Source of the DNA: CAIWHR01 sp963734575
GTDB lineage: Bacteria; Pseudomonadota; Gammaproteobacteria; Burkholderiales; Casimicrobiaceae
Direction of reading: 5' to 3'
Assembly: GCA_963734575.1 (NCBI GenBank)
Contig: CAVTHT010000009.1
Coordinates: 164,496 to 228,495 of the forward strand
DNA: 64,000 bases
Shown: positions 36,346 through 44,199 of the stretch, piece by piece
Layout: each line of letters begins with the position of its first letter
How positions within the stretch are numbered: position 1 is the first letter of the stretch
Made by a program: the position numbers and the translations under genes
The notes under the pieces: model-generated
What the model saw: the letters and a program-made list of their open reading frames with translations, nothing else
Told to the model about the DNA's origin: nothing
The model's database searches: none

Positions 36346-36990
36346 ATGCTGATCGCGCTCGCCATTCTTGCCGGTGCCCTGGGAGTTGCGCTGGGTTACG
36401 CATGGGGCAGACGCGTCCCGGTCGGCAGCGACATCGTCGCCGGCGAAGCGCCGCCGTCACCTTCCGTCTCGCCCGTGCCGCTTGCTGCATCCGCCGTGTC
36501 TTCGTCCCTGCTCGCGGAGGCGCCCGTTGCGAATCCGCTCGCCGGTGAGCTCGCGCGGATCGTGCGCAGCTACGAAGGCGAGGCGGCGCGGCTGCGCAGC
36601 GATGCTCGTGCTGCGAGCGCCCGCGTTGGCCATCTGCAGGAGCTCGCGGAGGAACGTTGGCAGCTCTTCGGCGCGCTCGCCACGGCACACGCCGAGAAGG
36701 CGCGGTTCCGGCAACTGGTGATCGACATCGAGAACAACGCGCCGCCGCCGCTCCTGGGCGGGCCGGGCACGCCCGACGATCTCAAGCTCATCGTGGGCAT
36801 CGGACCCGTGCTGGAACGAATGCTGCATCAACTCGGCATCACCACGTATCGGCAGATCGCCCGCTGGAGCGAGCGCGACATCGACGACATCGACGCCCGC
36901 CTGACCGAATTTCCGGGGCGCATCCGGCGCGACGCGTGGGTGACCCAGGCGCGCGCCCTGCACCAGGGCCTTCATGGCGAGCTTCCCTGA
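36346..36990 (+). CDS. Membrane-anchored protein with C-terminal helix-hairpin-helix domain
   Basis: The 214-residue protein has an N-terminal TM helix (MLIALAILAGALGVALGYAWG), a Pro/Ala/Ser-rich linker, a short coiled coil (about 68-125), and a C-terminal domain DDLKLIVGIGPVLERMLHQL, then a second helix pair ending FPGRIRRDAWVTQA. The LxxIxGIGPxxxxxLxxxGI pattern is the HhH-like domain seen in proteins called flap-endonuclease-1-like 5' DNA nuclease, although no nuclease residues are visible. It could bind DNA or protein at the membrane. Confidence 0.75.
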   Translation: MLIALAILAGALGVALGYAWGRRVPVGSDIVAGEAPPSPSVSPVPLAASAVSSSLLAEAPVANPLAGELARIVRSYEGEAARLRSDARAASARVGHLQELAEERWQLFGALATAHAEKARFRQLVIDIENNAPPPLLGGPGTPDDLKLIVGIGPVLERMLHQLGITTYRQIARWSERDIDDIDARLTEFPGRIRRDAWVTQARALHQGLHGELP

Positions 36991-37033
36991 CCTGACACGT
37001 TAGCTGTCCGCGCGAGCCGCGCGGCAAATCCGA

Positions 37034-37966
37034 ATGACTGCAAAGACCCATCCCGGCGCCACGGGCATCACGGCGGCCGCGCTGATTCCCGTGCTCGTGC
37101 TGACTCTGGTGTGGGGCTGCAACTGGCCCGTGCTCAAGATGGGCGTGAGCGAGATCGCGCCGCTGACCTTCCGCGCCTTCACCCTCGTGTTTGCGGCGCT
37201 CGGCATGCTCGCCGTCGCGCGCCTCTCCGGCGATTCCATCCGTGTCCCGCGTGCGCTGTGGGGCAAGCTGGTGATGCTCGCGATCTTCAACATCGCGGGC
37301 TGGAACGGGCTCATCCTCTTCGGCGTGCAGCAATTGCCGGCGGGGCGCAGTGCCATCCTCGCGTACACGATGCCGGTGTGGACGGTGCTCTTCTCGCTGT
37401 TCCTCTTGCACGAGCCGCTGTCGAAGCGCCGCATCGTCGGCCTCGTGCTCGGCATGATCGGCATGGCCTTGCTGCTCGGCGAGGACGCGCGCCACCTGCA
37501 GCGCACGCCGACCGCGGCGGTGCTCATCATCGCCGCAGCCGTGGCGTGGGCGTTCGGCACTGTGCTGCTGCGCAAATGGAAGTTGCCGCTGCCGCAGAAC
37601 GCGCTGTCGGGCTGGATGATGCTGCTCGGCTGGCTGCCGCTCTTCGTCGCGGCGCCCTTCTTCGCCCCGTGGCCGGCGCCGTCATCGCTGTCGGCCAGCG
37701 CGTGGTTCGCGATCGCATACAACATCTTCCTGGCCGGCACGCTCGCGCACTGGGCGTGGTTCACCCTCGCGCGCACGCTGCCGGTTGCGATCTCGTCGAT
37801 GGCGTCGCTGCCGGTGCCGATCGTGGGCGTGTTCTCGGGGATGGTGCTGCTGGGCGAACGTCCGGGTGCCGGCGAATGGGCCGCGCTGGCCCTCGTGTCG
37901 GCGGCCATGGTCGCGGTGCTCTGGTCGCCGAAGCCGACACCCGCGCCGCTCGCGCCGGACGACTGA
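37034..37966 (+). CDS. EamA/DMT-family transporter
   Basis: The 310-residue product has ten hydrophobic segments in two EamA repeats: LVLTLVWGCNWPVLKMGV at the start, AILAYTMPVWTVLFSLFLLHEPLS closing the first repeat, and ISSMASLPVPIVGVFSGMVLLGERPG closing the second. DMT exporters move small metabolites across the inner membrane. The substrate cannot be told from sequence. It lies 43 bp after the HhH gene. Confidence 0.9.
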   Translation: MTAKTHPGATGITAAALIPVLVLTLVWGCNWPVLKMGVSEIAPLTFRAFTLVFAALGMLAVARLSGDSIRVPRALWGKLVMLAIFNIAGWNGLILFGVQQLPAGRSAILAYTMPVWTVLFSLFLLHEPLSKRRIVGLVLGMIGMALLLGEDARHLQRTPTAAVLIIAAAVAWAFGTVLLRKWKLPLPQNALSGWMMLLGWLPLFVAAPFFAPWPAPSSLSASAWFAIAYNIFLAGTLAHWAWFTLARTLPVAISSMASLPVPIVGVFSGMVLLGERPGAGEWAALALVSAAMVAVLWSPKPTPAPLAPDD

Positions 37967-38017
37967 TGACCGCGCGGTGGTGCGAACGTTGCTTCGCAGG
38001 CCCCCACGCGTGACAGG

Positions 38018-38023
38018 TATCAT
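38018..38023 (+). promoter_or_regulatory. Possible -10 box TATCAT directly before the 38030 start codon
   Basis: TATCAT ends 6 bases before ATG 38030, the same spacing as TACAAT before ATG 27010. A TTCGCA 19 bp further upstream is a poor -35 candidate. The implied mRNA would be leaderless. Confidence 0.3.
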
Positions 38024-38029
38024 TGAGCC

Positions 38030-38464
38030 ATGGCTGAATCCGATCACGTTCGCGCACGCTCCTCCCCCGCCGTCAATGACCGCGTCGACCGCGAGACGCT
38101 GAAGCGGCTGCGCCGCCACGCGGCGCACGAGACACCCGACATCCGGCGTCACCTGCGCAAGCTCGACCGCGAGTGGGACATCGAGCGGATGCTGGAGCTC
38201 AACGCCGCCGCACTGGGACTCGCGGGACTCGCGCTCGGCATCACGCACAGCCGGCGCTGGCTCGCGCTGCCCGGCGTGGTGTTCTCGTTCCTCGCACTGC
38301 ATGCGATGCAAGGATGGTCCCCGCCGGTGCCGCTCTTCCGGCGGCTCGGCGTGCGCACGCGCCAGGAGATCGAGCGCGAGCGCTATGCGCTGAAGGCCAT
38401 GCGCGGCGATTTCGAGGGCGCACCGCGCCGCTCGCAAGCCGCCTGGCGCGCGGTGCGCGACTAG
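38030..38464 (+). CDS. DUF2892/YgaP-like small membrane protein
   Basis: The 144-residue protein has a charged N-terminal half (LRRHAAHETPDIRRHLRKLDREWDIERMLELNAA) and two hydrophobic stretches: AALGLAGLALGI and ALPGVVFSFLALHAMQGW. It ends GVRTRQEIERERYALKAMRGDF. The RExDIERxLExN and LHAxQGWxPPxPxxRRxGxRTxxEI pattern is a known DUF2892-related form in proteobacteria. Function is unknown. Confidence 0.75.
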   Translation: MAESDHVRARSSPAVNDRVDRETLKRLRRHAAHETPDIRRHLRKLDREWDIERMLELNAAALGLAGLALGITHSRRWLALPGVVFSFLALHAMQGWSPPVPLFRRLGVRTRQEIERERYALKAMRGDFEGAPRRSQAAWRAVRD

Positions 38465-38523
38465 CCGTATTTACACGGCAGCGGCGAAATCTTGCGCGCA
38501 GCGGGCTGCACGATAGACAGCCT

Positions 38524-38694
38524 GTAGGCGAGGCTTCAGCCTCGCGTGTGCTGCTGCCCCCTGTAGGCGAGGCTTCAGCCTCGCATGCGCTGCTGCCCCC
38601 TGTAGGCGAGACTTCAGCCTCGCATGCGCTGCTGCCCCCTGTAGGCGAGGCTTCAGCCTCGCATGCTCATGCGTCAGGCTGAAGCCTGACCTAC
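38524..38694 (+). repeat. Array of four 39-bp REP units closed by one inverted REP of another stem type
   Basis: Direct copies at 38524, 38563, 38602 and 38641 read GTAG, arm GCGAGGC, loop TTCA, arm GCCTCGC; the third has one change. They are separated by a near-constant spacer containing TGCTGCCCCC. The fifth element, 38673-38694, is inverted and has the GTCAGGC/GCCTGAC stem. The array fills the 270-bp gap between converging genes 38030 and 38735. Identical spacers and palindromic repeats rule out CRISPR. Confidence 0.88.
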
Positions 38695-38734
38695 AAACAA
38701 ACTACGCGCGCGGGAGCGCGCAACGCATGCGCGT

Positions 38735-39679
38735 TCACCCGAGCTCCGGGATGAGCGTGGGCAGGGGCTTGCCCGCGAACCACGCGTCGAGATTCGCCTT
38801 GCAGAGATCGCCCATCGCCTTGCGCGTCTCATGCGTGGCGCTGCCGACGTGCGGCAGGAGGACGACGTTCTCCATCGAGAGAAGCGGTGCGGGAATCCTC
38901 GGCTCGTCGGCGAAAACGTCGAGGCCCGCGGCCCTGATCGTGCCCTGCTGCAATGCCTGCACGAGCGCCGGCTCGTCGATGATGGATCCACGCGCGATGT
39001 TGACGATCGTCCCTTTGCTGCCGAGCGCGGCAAGCACGCTCGCGTCGACCAGGTTGCGCGTCGCGGGACCGCCAGGACAGGCCACGACGAAGAAATCCGA
39101 CGCTGCTGCGAGCTCACGGATGTCCGGGATGAAGCGATACGGCACGTCCTGCGCCTTGCGTCCCGTGTACGCGACGTGCATGCCCATCGCCCGCACGCGC
39201 TCGGCGATCGCCTTGCCGATGCGCCCGAGCCCCAGGATGCCGACGGTCTTTCCGCCAAGCTTCGTCGTCAGCTCGGGCCCGCGCTTCAGCCACTCGCCCG
39301 CATGCACGAAACGGTTCAGGCGCACGAAACCGCGGCCGGTCATCAGGATGAGCGCGACGGCCACGTCGGCGACATCGTCGGTGAGCACGTCCGGCGTGTT
39401 CGTCACCTTGATGCCACGCTTGCGGCAATACTCCACCGGCACGCCGTCGTAGCCCACGCCGAACACGGAGATGATCTCGAGCGCCGGCAGCGCGTCGAGC
39501 AGCGTCGTCGGCGTGATCGTGCCGCCACCCTGCACGAGCCCGCGCACGATGCCCCCGGCCTCGCGCAGGAACGCGGGTTTGTCCTGCGCCTGCACGTAGT
39601 CGTGGCAGCGGTAGTCGGCGCGCAGCGGGCCGTACAGGAAATCGGGCAGGGGGGCGGTGACGATGATGTCGACAGGCAT
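38735..39679 (-). CDS. D-isomer-specific 2-hydroxyacid dehydrogenase
   Basis: The 314-residue enzyme has the NAD motif VGILGLGRIGKAIAERV, the catalytic Arg in IVNIARGSIIDEPALVQAL, Glu in LDVFADEPRIP, and His in VLLPHVGSATHETR. It starts MPVDIIVTAPLPDFLYGPL. It is close to the glyoxylate/hydroxypyruvate reductase (GhrB) class, but the substrate is not fixed by sequence. It stands between hemX and hemD, 11 bp from the hemD stop, and so may be read from the hem promoter. Confidence 0.9.
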   Translation of the reverse strand: MPVDIIVTAPLPDFLYGPLRADYRCHDYVQAQDKPAFLREAGGIVRGLVQGGGTITPTTLLDALPALEIISVFGVGYDGVPVEYCRKRGIKVTNTPDVLTDDVADVAVALILMTGRGFVRLNRFVHAGEWLKRGPELTTKLGGKTVGILGLGRIGKAIAERVRAMGMHVAYTGRKAQDVPYRFIPDIRELAAASDFFVVACPGGPATRNLVDASVLAALGSKGTIVNIARGSIIDEPALVQALQQGTIRAAGLDVFADEPRIPAPLLSMENVVLLPHVGSATHETRKAMGDLCKANLDAWFAGKPLPTLIPELG

Positions 39680-39690
39680 CGGGCTTCCGA

Positions 39691-40476
39691 TCAGGCGGGA
39701 CGAGTGGAAAACCATTCTAGCAATCCGGCCAGCAGCCCGGCATCGCCGGGGCCGGTGAGCACGCTCCTGAGGCCGAGCTCGCCTGCACGCGCGGCGATGC
39801 GCTCGTGCGGCACGAACGTGGGCAGGGCTCGCCAGCGCTCGCGCGATGCCGCGCTCGCCACTTCGAACAGATTGTCCAGGCCTTCGCTCGAGGTGATGGT
39901 CACCGCGGCGATGCGGCCCTCCGCGAACGCGTCGTCGAGACCACGCGCCGAGGGATCCGGCCTCGCGCGCCGATAGCACGCGACGTAATCGACGTGCGCG
40001 CCGCGCTGGCGCAGCGTGTCGGCTAGCTCCTCGCGGCCGCCGTCGCCGCGGAAGATCAGCACGCGCTTGCCCGCCGGGTCCGTGAACTCCGGCAATGCGA
40101 GCAGCCCGGCGCTGTCCTGGCGTTCCTGCGGCGTGCGCACGTCGTGCAGGCCGAGCGCATGGAGCGTCTCCGCAGTGCCTTGCCCTGGTGCGAATGCCGC
40201 GAGGCGCGGTGGCCACGCGCGCGGATCGGGCACGCCGTACTCCGCGGCATTGGCGGAGACGAAAACGGCATAGTCGTACGTGGCGAGCGACGCGTGGGCA
40301 CGCTGCAGCGCGGCCTCGTCGGCGGGGGGCAGGATCACGATGGCGGGAAACACGATCGGCGCGCCGCCGATCGCCGCGACCTTGGCGGCGAATCCGCCGG
40401 CCTGTCGTGCCGGGCGCGTGATCAGCACGCCCGCTCCGCGCAGCGGCAGCGAACCCGGGTGCGCGGTCGAGGCCAT
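39691..40476 (-). CDS. hemD: Uroporphyrinogen-III synthase HemD
   Basis: HemD closes and rearranges hydroxymethylbilane to uroporphyrinogen III. The 261-residue product has GVLITRPARQAGGFAAKV at the start, FPAIVILPPAD, YDYAVFVSANAAEYG, RVLIFRGDGGREELADTL, and ITSSEGLDNLFEV. These fit the weakly conserved HemD family. ATG 40476 is taken over longer upstream reading. It follows hemC by 28 bp on the minus strand. Confidence 0.9.
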   Translation of the reverse strand: MASTAHPGSLPLRGAGVLITRPARQAGGFAAKVAAIGGAPIVFPAIVILPPADEAALQRAHASLATYDYAVFVSANAAEYGVPDPRAWPPRLAAFAPGQGTAETLHALGLHDVRTPQERQDSAGLLALPEFTDPAGKRVLIFRGDGGREELADTLRQRGAHVDYVACYRRARPDPSARGLDDAFAEGRIAAVTITSSEGLDNLFEVASAASRERWRALPTFVPHERIAARAGELGLRSVLTGPGDAGLLAGLLEWFSTRPA

Positions 40477-40504
40477 CACACGCCGGTGAGCGTGCGCACG
40501 CGCG

Positions 40505-41437
40505 TTATGCGAGCAGGCGGCGCGCGTCGCGCGCGATGAAGTCCTGCGCGAGCCCGTGTCCGAGCGCATCGGCGTCCTGCGCGGTGGTCACCACGGCGGA
40601 GACGGAGCCGCGCAGAATCTCGCTGCCGTCGCGGCTCGCGAGAAATCCGCGCAGGAACAGCTCGCCCAGGCGCTCCAAGGCATGGGCCGCAAGAGGGGTG
40701 TGGCAATTGCCGGACAACGCGCGCGAGAACGCGCGCTCGGCGGTGGTCGCCAGCACGGTCGGCCGATGCACGAGCGGGGCGAGCGCATCGATCACGTCCT
40801 GGCGGTCGGCCCGGCATTCCAGCGCCAGTGCGCCCTGCCCCACGGCCGGCAGGCTTTCCTCGGGATCGAGGGTGTAAGCGATGCGCGATTCGAAGCCGAG
40901 GCGCTTCAGGCCCGCGGCCGCGAGCACGATCGCATCGAAGTGGCCTTCGTCGAGCTTGCGCAGGCGCGTGTTGACGTTGCCGCGCAGCGGCTCGATCTTG
41001 AGCAGCGGATCGCGCTCGCGCAGCTGCGCCTCGCGGCGCAGGCTCGACGTGCCGATGCGGGCGCCGCCCGGCAGGGCGGCGATGTCCACGTAATGGTTGG
41101 AGACCAGCGCATCGCGGGCATCCTCGCGCTCGGTGATGGCGGCGAGCGTGAACCCGTCGGGCATCTCCATCGGCACGTCCTTCAGCGAATGCACGGCAAG
41201 GTCGGCGCGGCCTTCTGCCATCGCGACCTCGAGCTCCTTGATGAAGAGACCCTTGCCACCGATGTCCGCCAGCGCCTGGTCGAGCACGCGGTCGCCCTGG
41301 GTGGTGAGGCCGAGCAGCTCGACCTCGCACGAGGGATACAATTGCAGGAGCCGCGCCCGGATGTGCTTGGCCTGCCACATCGCGAGAGCGGATTCTCGCG
41401 TCGCGATGACGAGGCGGCGCGGGGACACGGTGGCCAT
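40505..41437 (-). CDS. hemC: Hydroxymethylbilane synthase (porphobilinogen deaminase) HemC
   Basis: HemC joins four porphobilinogen units on a dipyrromethane cofactor. The 310-residue product has LVIATRESALAMWQAKHI, LTTQGDRVLDQALADIGGKG, the conserved LAVHSLKDVPMEMP, LRRQ-type RIGTSSLRREAQL, IEPLRGNVNTRLRKLD, and the cofactor cysteine in LSGNCHTPLAAHA near residue 245. All hallmarks are intact. It is divergent from the thioredoxin-like gene, 30 bp away. Confidence 0.95.
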   Translation of the reverse strand: MATVSPRRLVIATRESALAMWQAKHIRARLLQLYPSCEVELLGLTTQGDRVLDQALADIGGKGLFIKELEVAMAEGRADLAVHSLKDVPMEMPDGFTLAAITEREDARDALVSNHYVDIAALPGGARIGTSSLRREAQLRERDPLLKIEPLRGNVNTRLRKLDEGHFDAIVLAAAGLKRLGFESRIAYTLDPEESLPAVGQGALALECRADRQDVIDALAPLVHRPTVLATTAERAFSRALSGNCHTPLAAHALERLGELFLRGFLASRDGSEILRGSVSAVVTTAQDADALGHGLAQDFIARDARRLLA

Positions 41438-41467
41438 GACAGGCGGACGGGAAGGCGTGGTGGCGGG

Positions 41468-42019
41468 ATGACGAACGCAGGGCGTCGCGACGTCGCAGCT
41501 GGATTGCGACGGCGCCGGATATTGCAGGCGATTCTAGCATGCGTCGCAGCAGGTCCCGTGCTGCGCGCGAGCGGCGCGGACGCCGCAACGAAGGGCCATG
41601 CGATCAACCTTCCCGTCGCGCAGGATCTTCGCGCCGACGGCGTGCTGAGCGTGCAGCAGGGCGTGCCGGTGCTGCTCTTCTTCGACCGCTGGGACTGCCC
41701 GTATTGCGAACGCGCGCTGCGCGAGTTCCTGGTGCCGATGGCGCGCGGCGAGGAATGGGGGGCCCGCGCGGTGTATCGCCAGGTCGAGATCGACGACCCG
41801 AGGCCGCTGATCGATTTCGCCGGTGCAACCACGAACCACCGGGCGTTCGCGCAGCGGCACCGGATCGAGCTCACGCCCACGATCTATCTCGTCGACAGCA
41901 ATGGCACGGCGCTCGGCAAGCCGCTGGTCGGGCTCACCACGCCGGACTTCTACGGCGCCTATCTCGAAGACGCCATCAACGCCGCAACCACGCGTCTCAA
42001 GGCATCGGCCAGGGCCTGA
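41468..42019 (+). CDS. Exported thioredoxin-fold protein (SoxW-like)
   Basis: The 183-residue product has an RRRR-led hydrophobic N-terminus (ILQAILACVAAGPVL) that looks like a signal peptide, then a thioredoxin fold: PVLLFFDRWDCPYCERALREF (CPYC active site), AFAQRHRIELTPTIYLVDSNG (cis-Pro) and GLTTPDFYGAYLEDAIN. It is probably periplasmic and acts on disulfides. SoxW-like proteins are a fair comparison, but no sox gene is in view. Confidence 0.82.
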   Translation: MTNAGRRDVAAGLRRRRILQAILACVAAGPVLRASGADAATKGHAINLPVAQDLRADGVLSVQQGVPVLLFFDRWDCPYCERALREFLVPMARGEEWGARAVYRQVEIDDPRPLIDFAGATTNHRAFAQRHRIELTPTIYLVDSNGTALGKPLVGLTTPDFYGAYLEDAINAATTRLKASARA

Positions 42020-42139
42020 CCGCCGGATCGCGCTTTCGTTGTCGAGCGGCACCCCGTCGCGGTCAGTTGCAGCCGTCGCAGACGCGCGCATCACGCGCGG
42101 ACTATCATGACGGCACGTCATCAACGAACAGGAATCTCC

Positions 42140-43120
42140 ATGCGTGTCGTGATCACCGGTGGCGCCGGCTTTCTGGGCAGTCGCCTCGCCCGCGCCATAC
42201 TAGAGCGCGGGCAACTGACGGATGCGCGCGGAGAGCGCCGCGCCGTCCGCGAGCTGGTGCTGGTGGACGTCGCAAGTCCCTCGCCGGGCGGCGACCCACG
42301 CGTCACCAGCGTGACCGGCGACCTCGCGGATGCCGCAGTCGTGGCGCGCGCCATCACGCCCGACACCGACAGCGTGTTCCACCTCGCTGCCGTCGTGAGC
42401 GGACAGGCGGAGGCGGAGTTCGACGTCGGCATGCACGTCAATCTCGATGCGACACGCGCGTTGCTGGAACGCTGCCGCGCGTGCAAGGCCCCGCCGAAGT
42501 TTGTGTTCACGAGCTCGCTCGCCGTGTTCGGCGGCGCGCTGCCCGATCCCGTGCCCGACGACGCACCGCTCATGCCGCAATCGTCGTACGGCACGCAGAA
42601 GGCGATGGGCGAGCTGCTGGTGTACGACATGACACGCAAGGGTTTCATCGATGGCCGGTCGCTGCGGCTGCCGACGATCACCGTGCGTCCCGGCAAGCCG
42701 AACAAGGCCGCATCGTCGTTCGCGAGCGGCATCATCCGTGAGCCGCTCGCCGGCGTCGAGGCGCCATGCCCGGTGCGGCCCGAGACGCGCATGTGGGTGC
42801 AGTCGCCGCGCGCCGTCGTCGACAACCTCCTGGCGGGTCACGAGGTCGCCGCCGACCGCTTTCAGTTCTCCCGCTCGGTCAACGTGCCGGGAATCAGCGT
42901 CTCGATCGCGCAGATGGTGGACGCATTGCGGCGCGTCGCCGGGGACGAGGTCGCGAACCGCGTGCAGTGGGCCTACGACCCGGTGATCGATCGCATCGTG
43001 TCGACGTGGCCGGCGGCGTTCGACGCGCGGCGGGGCATTGCGCTCGGCATGCGCGCCGATGCCGATTTCGATGCGATCGTGCGCGCCCATCGCGAGGACA
43101 TGGCGCAGGCGCAGGGATGA
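42140..43120 (+). CDS. denD: NAD-dependent epimerase/dehydratase, D-erythronate dehydrogenase (DenD)-like
   Basis: The 326-residue extended SDR starts MRVVITGGAGFLGSRLARAI, with VFHLAAVVSGQAEAEFDVG, FTSSLAVFGGALPDPVPDD, the catalytic YGTQKAMGELL (YxxxK), and SLRLPTITVRPGKPNKAASS. The SGQAEAxFDxGxxVN and RPGKPNKAASSFASGI stretches are typical of DenD, which oxidises D-erythronate at C2. No other erythronate gene (otnK, otnC, otnI) is nearby, so the role is tentative. An AGGAA RBS precedes ATG 42140. Confidence 0.8.
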   Translation: MRVVITGGAGFLGSRLARAILERGQLTDARGERRAVRELVLVDVASPSPGGDPRVTSVTGDLADAAVVARAITPDTDSVFHLAAVVSGQAEAEFDVGMHVNLDATRALLERCRACKAPPKFVFTSSLAVFGGALPDPVPDDAPLMPQSSYGTQKAMGELLVYDMTRKGFIDGRSLRLPTITVRPGKPNKAASSFASGIIREPLAGVEAPCPVRPETRMWVQSPRAVVDNLLAGHEVAADRFQFSRSVNVPGISVSIAQMVDALRRVAGDEVANRVQWAYDPVIDRIVSTWPAAFDARRGIALGMRADADFDAIVRAHREDMAQAQG

Positions 43121-43128
43121 CCCGCGAT

Positions 43129-43180
43129 GTCAGGCTGAAGGCTGACCTACGGATCGTTGTAGGTCAGGCGTCAGCCTGAC
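43129..43180. repeat. Inverted pair of REP hairpins between denD-like gene and dusA
   Basis: 43129-43150 is an inverted REP with one arm change, and 43159-43180 is a forward REP with a one-base loop change (GTCAGGC, GTCA, GCCTGAC). They lie 8 bp apart in a 72-bp gap between converging genes, as at 33038. Confidence 0.82.
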
Positions 43181-43192
43181 ACTTTCATCGCA

Positions 43193-44182
43193 TCACGCCG
43201 CGACCGGCTCGACGGCCGCGAGCGCCTCCTCGAATATCGCAGCGCCCGCGTCACGCAGGCGCGCCGCATCCGAGAGGATCTGCCGGAAGCGCCGCCCGCC
43301 CGAGCGCCCGTGATACAGCCCCAGCACGTGGCGCGTGATCGCTCGCAGCGGCGTGCCACGCGCGAGCTCCGCCTCGGCGTATGGAATCAGCGCCCGCACG
43401 ACCTGCGCCCTCGAGCGCGCCGGCGCGGCATCGCCATACACGAGCCAATCGGCCGCGGCGAGGAGGTATGGATCGTGATAGGCGACGCGGCCGAGCATCA
43501 CGCCGTCGACGCTCGTCAACTCGCGCTCGATCCACTCCCACGCCACGAGACCGCCGTTCAGCACGAACGCGAGCCCGGGAAACTCGCGCCTGAGCCGGTG
43601 CACCACCTCGTAGCGCAGCGGCGGCACCTCGCGATTCTCCTTGGGTGAAAGCCCCTTCAGCACCGCGTTACGCGCGTGCACGATGAACACGTCGCAGCCC
43701 GCCTCGCTCACGACGCCGACGAAGTCGCGAACGAATCCATAATCCTCGTTGGCATCGAGCCCGATGCGATGCTTGACCGTCACCGGCAGCGGCACGGCAT
43801 CGCGCATCGCGCGCACGCACGATGCCACGAGCTCCGGCTCGGCCATGAGACACGCACCGAAGCTGCCGGTCTGCACGCGTTCCGACGGGCAGCCCACGTT
43901 GAGGTTGATCTCGTCGTAGCCCCACTGCGCACCCAGACGCGCCGCATGGGCGAGCGCCACGGGGTCGCTGCCACCCAGCTGCAGTGCCACGGGGTGCTCG
44001 GCCGGATCGAAATCGAGATGGTGCGCGACGGTGTGCGCATTGCCGTGCAGCAGCGGGCCGGTGGTCACCATCTCCGTGTACAGCCGCGCGTGCCGCGTGA
44101 TGAGCCGCAGAAAATACCGGCAATGGCGATCCGTCCAGTCCATCATGGGGGCCACGCACAAGCGGTGTGACAACATTTTCAT
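43193..44182 (-). CDS. dusA: tRNA-dihydrouridine(20/20a) synthase DusA
   Basis: The 329-residue FMN enzyme reduces uridine in the tRNA D-loop. It has LCVAPMMDWTDRHCRYFLRL, EMVTTGPLLHGN, VALQLGGSDPVALAHAA, INLNVGCPSERVQTGSFGACLM (with the catalytic Cys in VGCPS), VTVKHRIGLD, and FIVHARNAVLKGLSPKENR. The first 43 bases of the gene (44140-44182) are repeated, diverged, at 47859-47901. The start is only 17 bp from the stop of the regulator gene, so the normal dusA promoter seems to have been displaced by an insertion. Confidence 0.94.
   Translation of the reverse strand: MKMLSHRLCVAPMMDWTDRHCRYFLRLITRHARLYTEMVTTGPLLHGNAHTVAHHLDFDPAEHPVALQLGGSDPVALAHAARLGAQWGYDEINLNVGCPSERVQTGSFGACLMAEPELVASCVRAMRDAVPLPVTVKHRIGLDANEDYGFVRDFVGVVSEAGCDVFIVHARNAVLKGLSPKENREVPPLRYEVVHRLRREFPGLAFVLNGGLVAWEWIERELTSVDGVMLGRVAYHDPYLLAAADWLVYGDAAPARSRAQVVRALIPYAEAELARGTPLRAITRHVLGLYHGRSGGRRFRQILSDAARLRDAGAAIFEEALAAVEPVAA
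44140..44182 (-). other. Left direct repeat (att-like) at the dusA 5' end
   Basis: Aligned without gaps, 35 of 43 bases match 47859-47901 in the same orientation. Both copies begin at an ATG and stop matching at about codon 15, after LCVAPMMD. This is the position where dusA-targeting integrases are known to recombine. Confidence 0.72.
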
Positions 44183-44199
44183 CCGCTGGCGCGAGTGCG

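Noticed and set aside
38524..38662. Regular 39-bp repeats looking like a CRISPR array
   Set aside because: The spacers are almost identical to each other and the repeat is a GTAG-led hairpin found singly elsewhere in the window. No cas gene is present. This is a REP array.
38173..38682. Protein with repeated VGEASASHALLPP-type segments
   Set aside because: It is the translation of the REP array in one frame, out of frame with the real gene at 38030.
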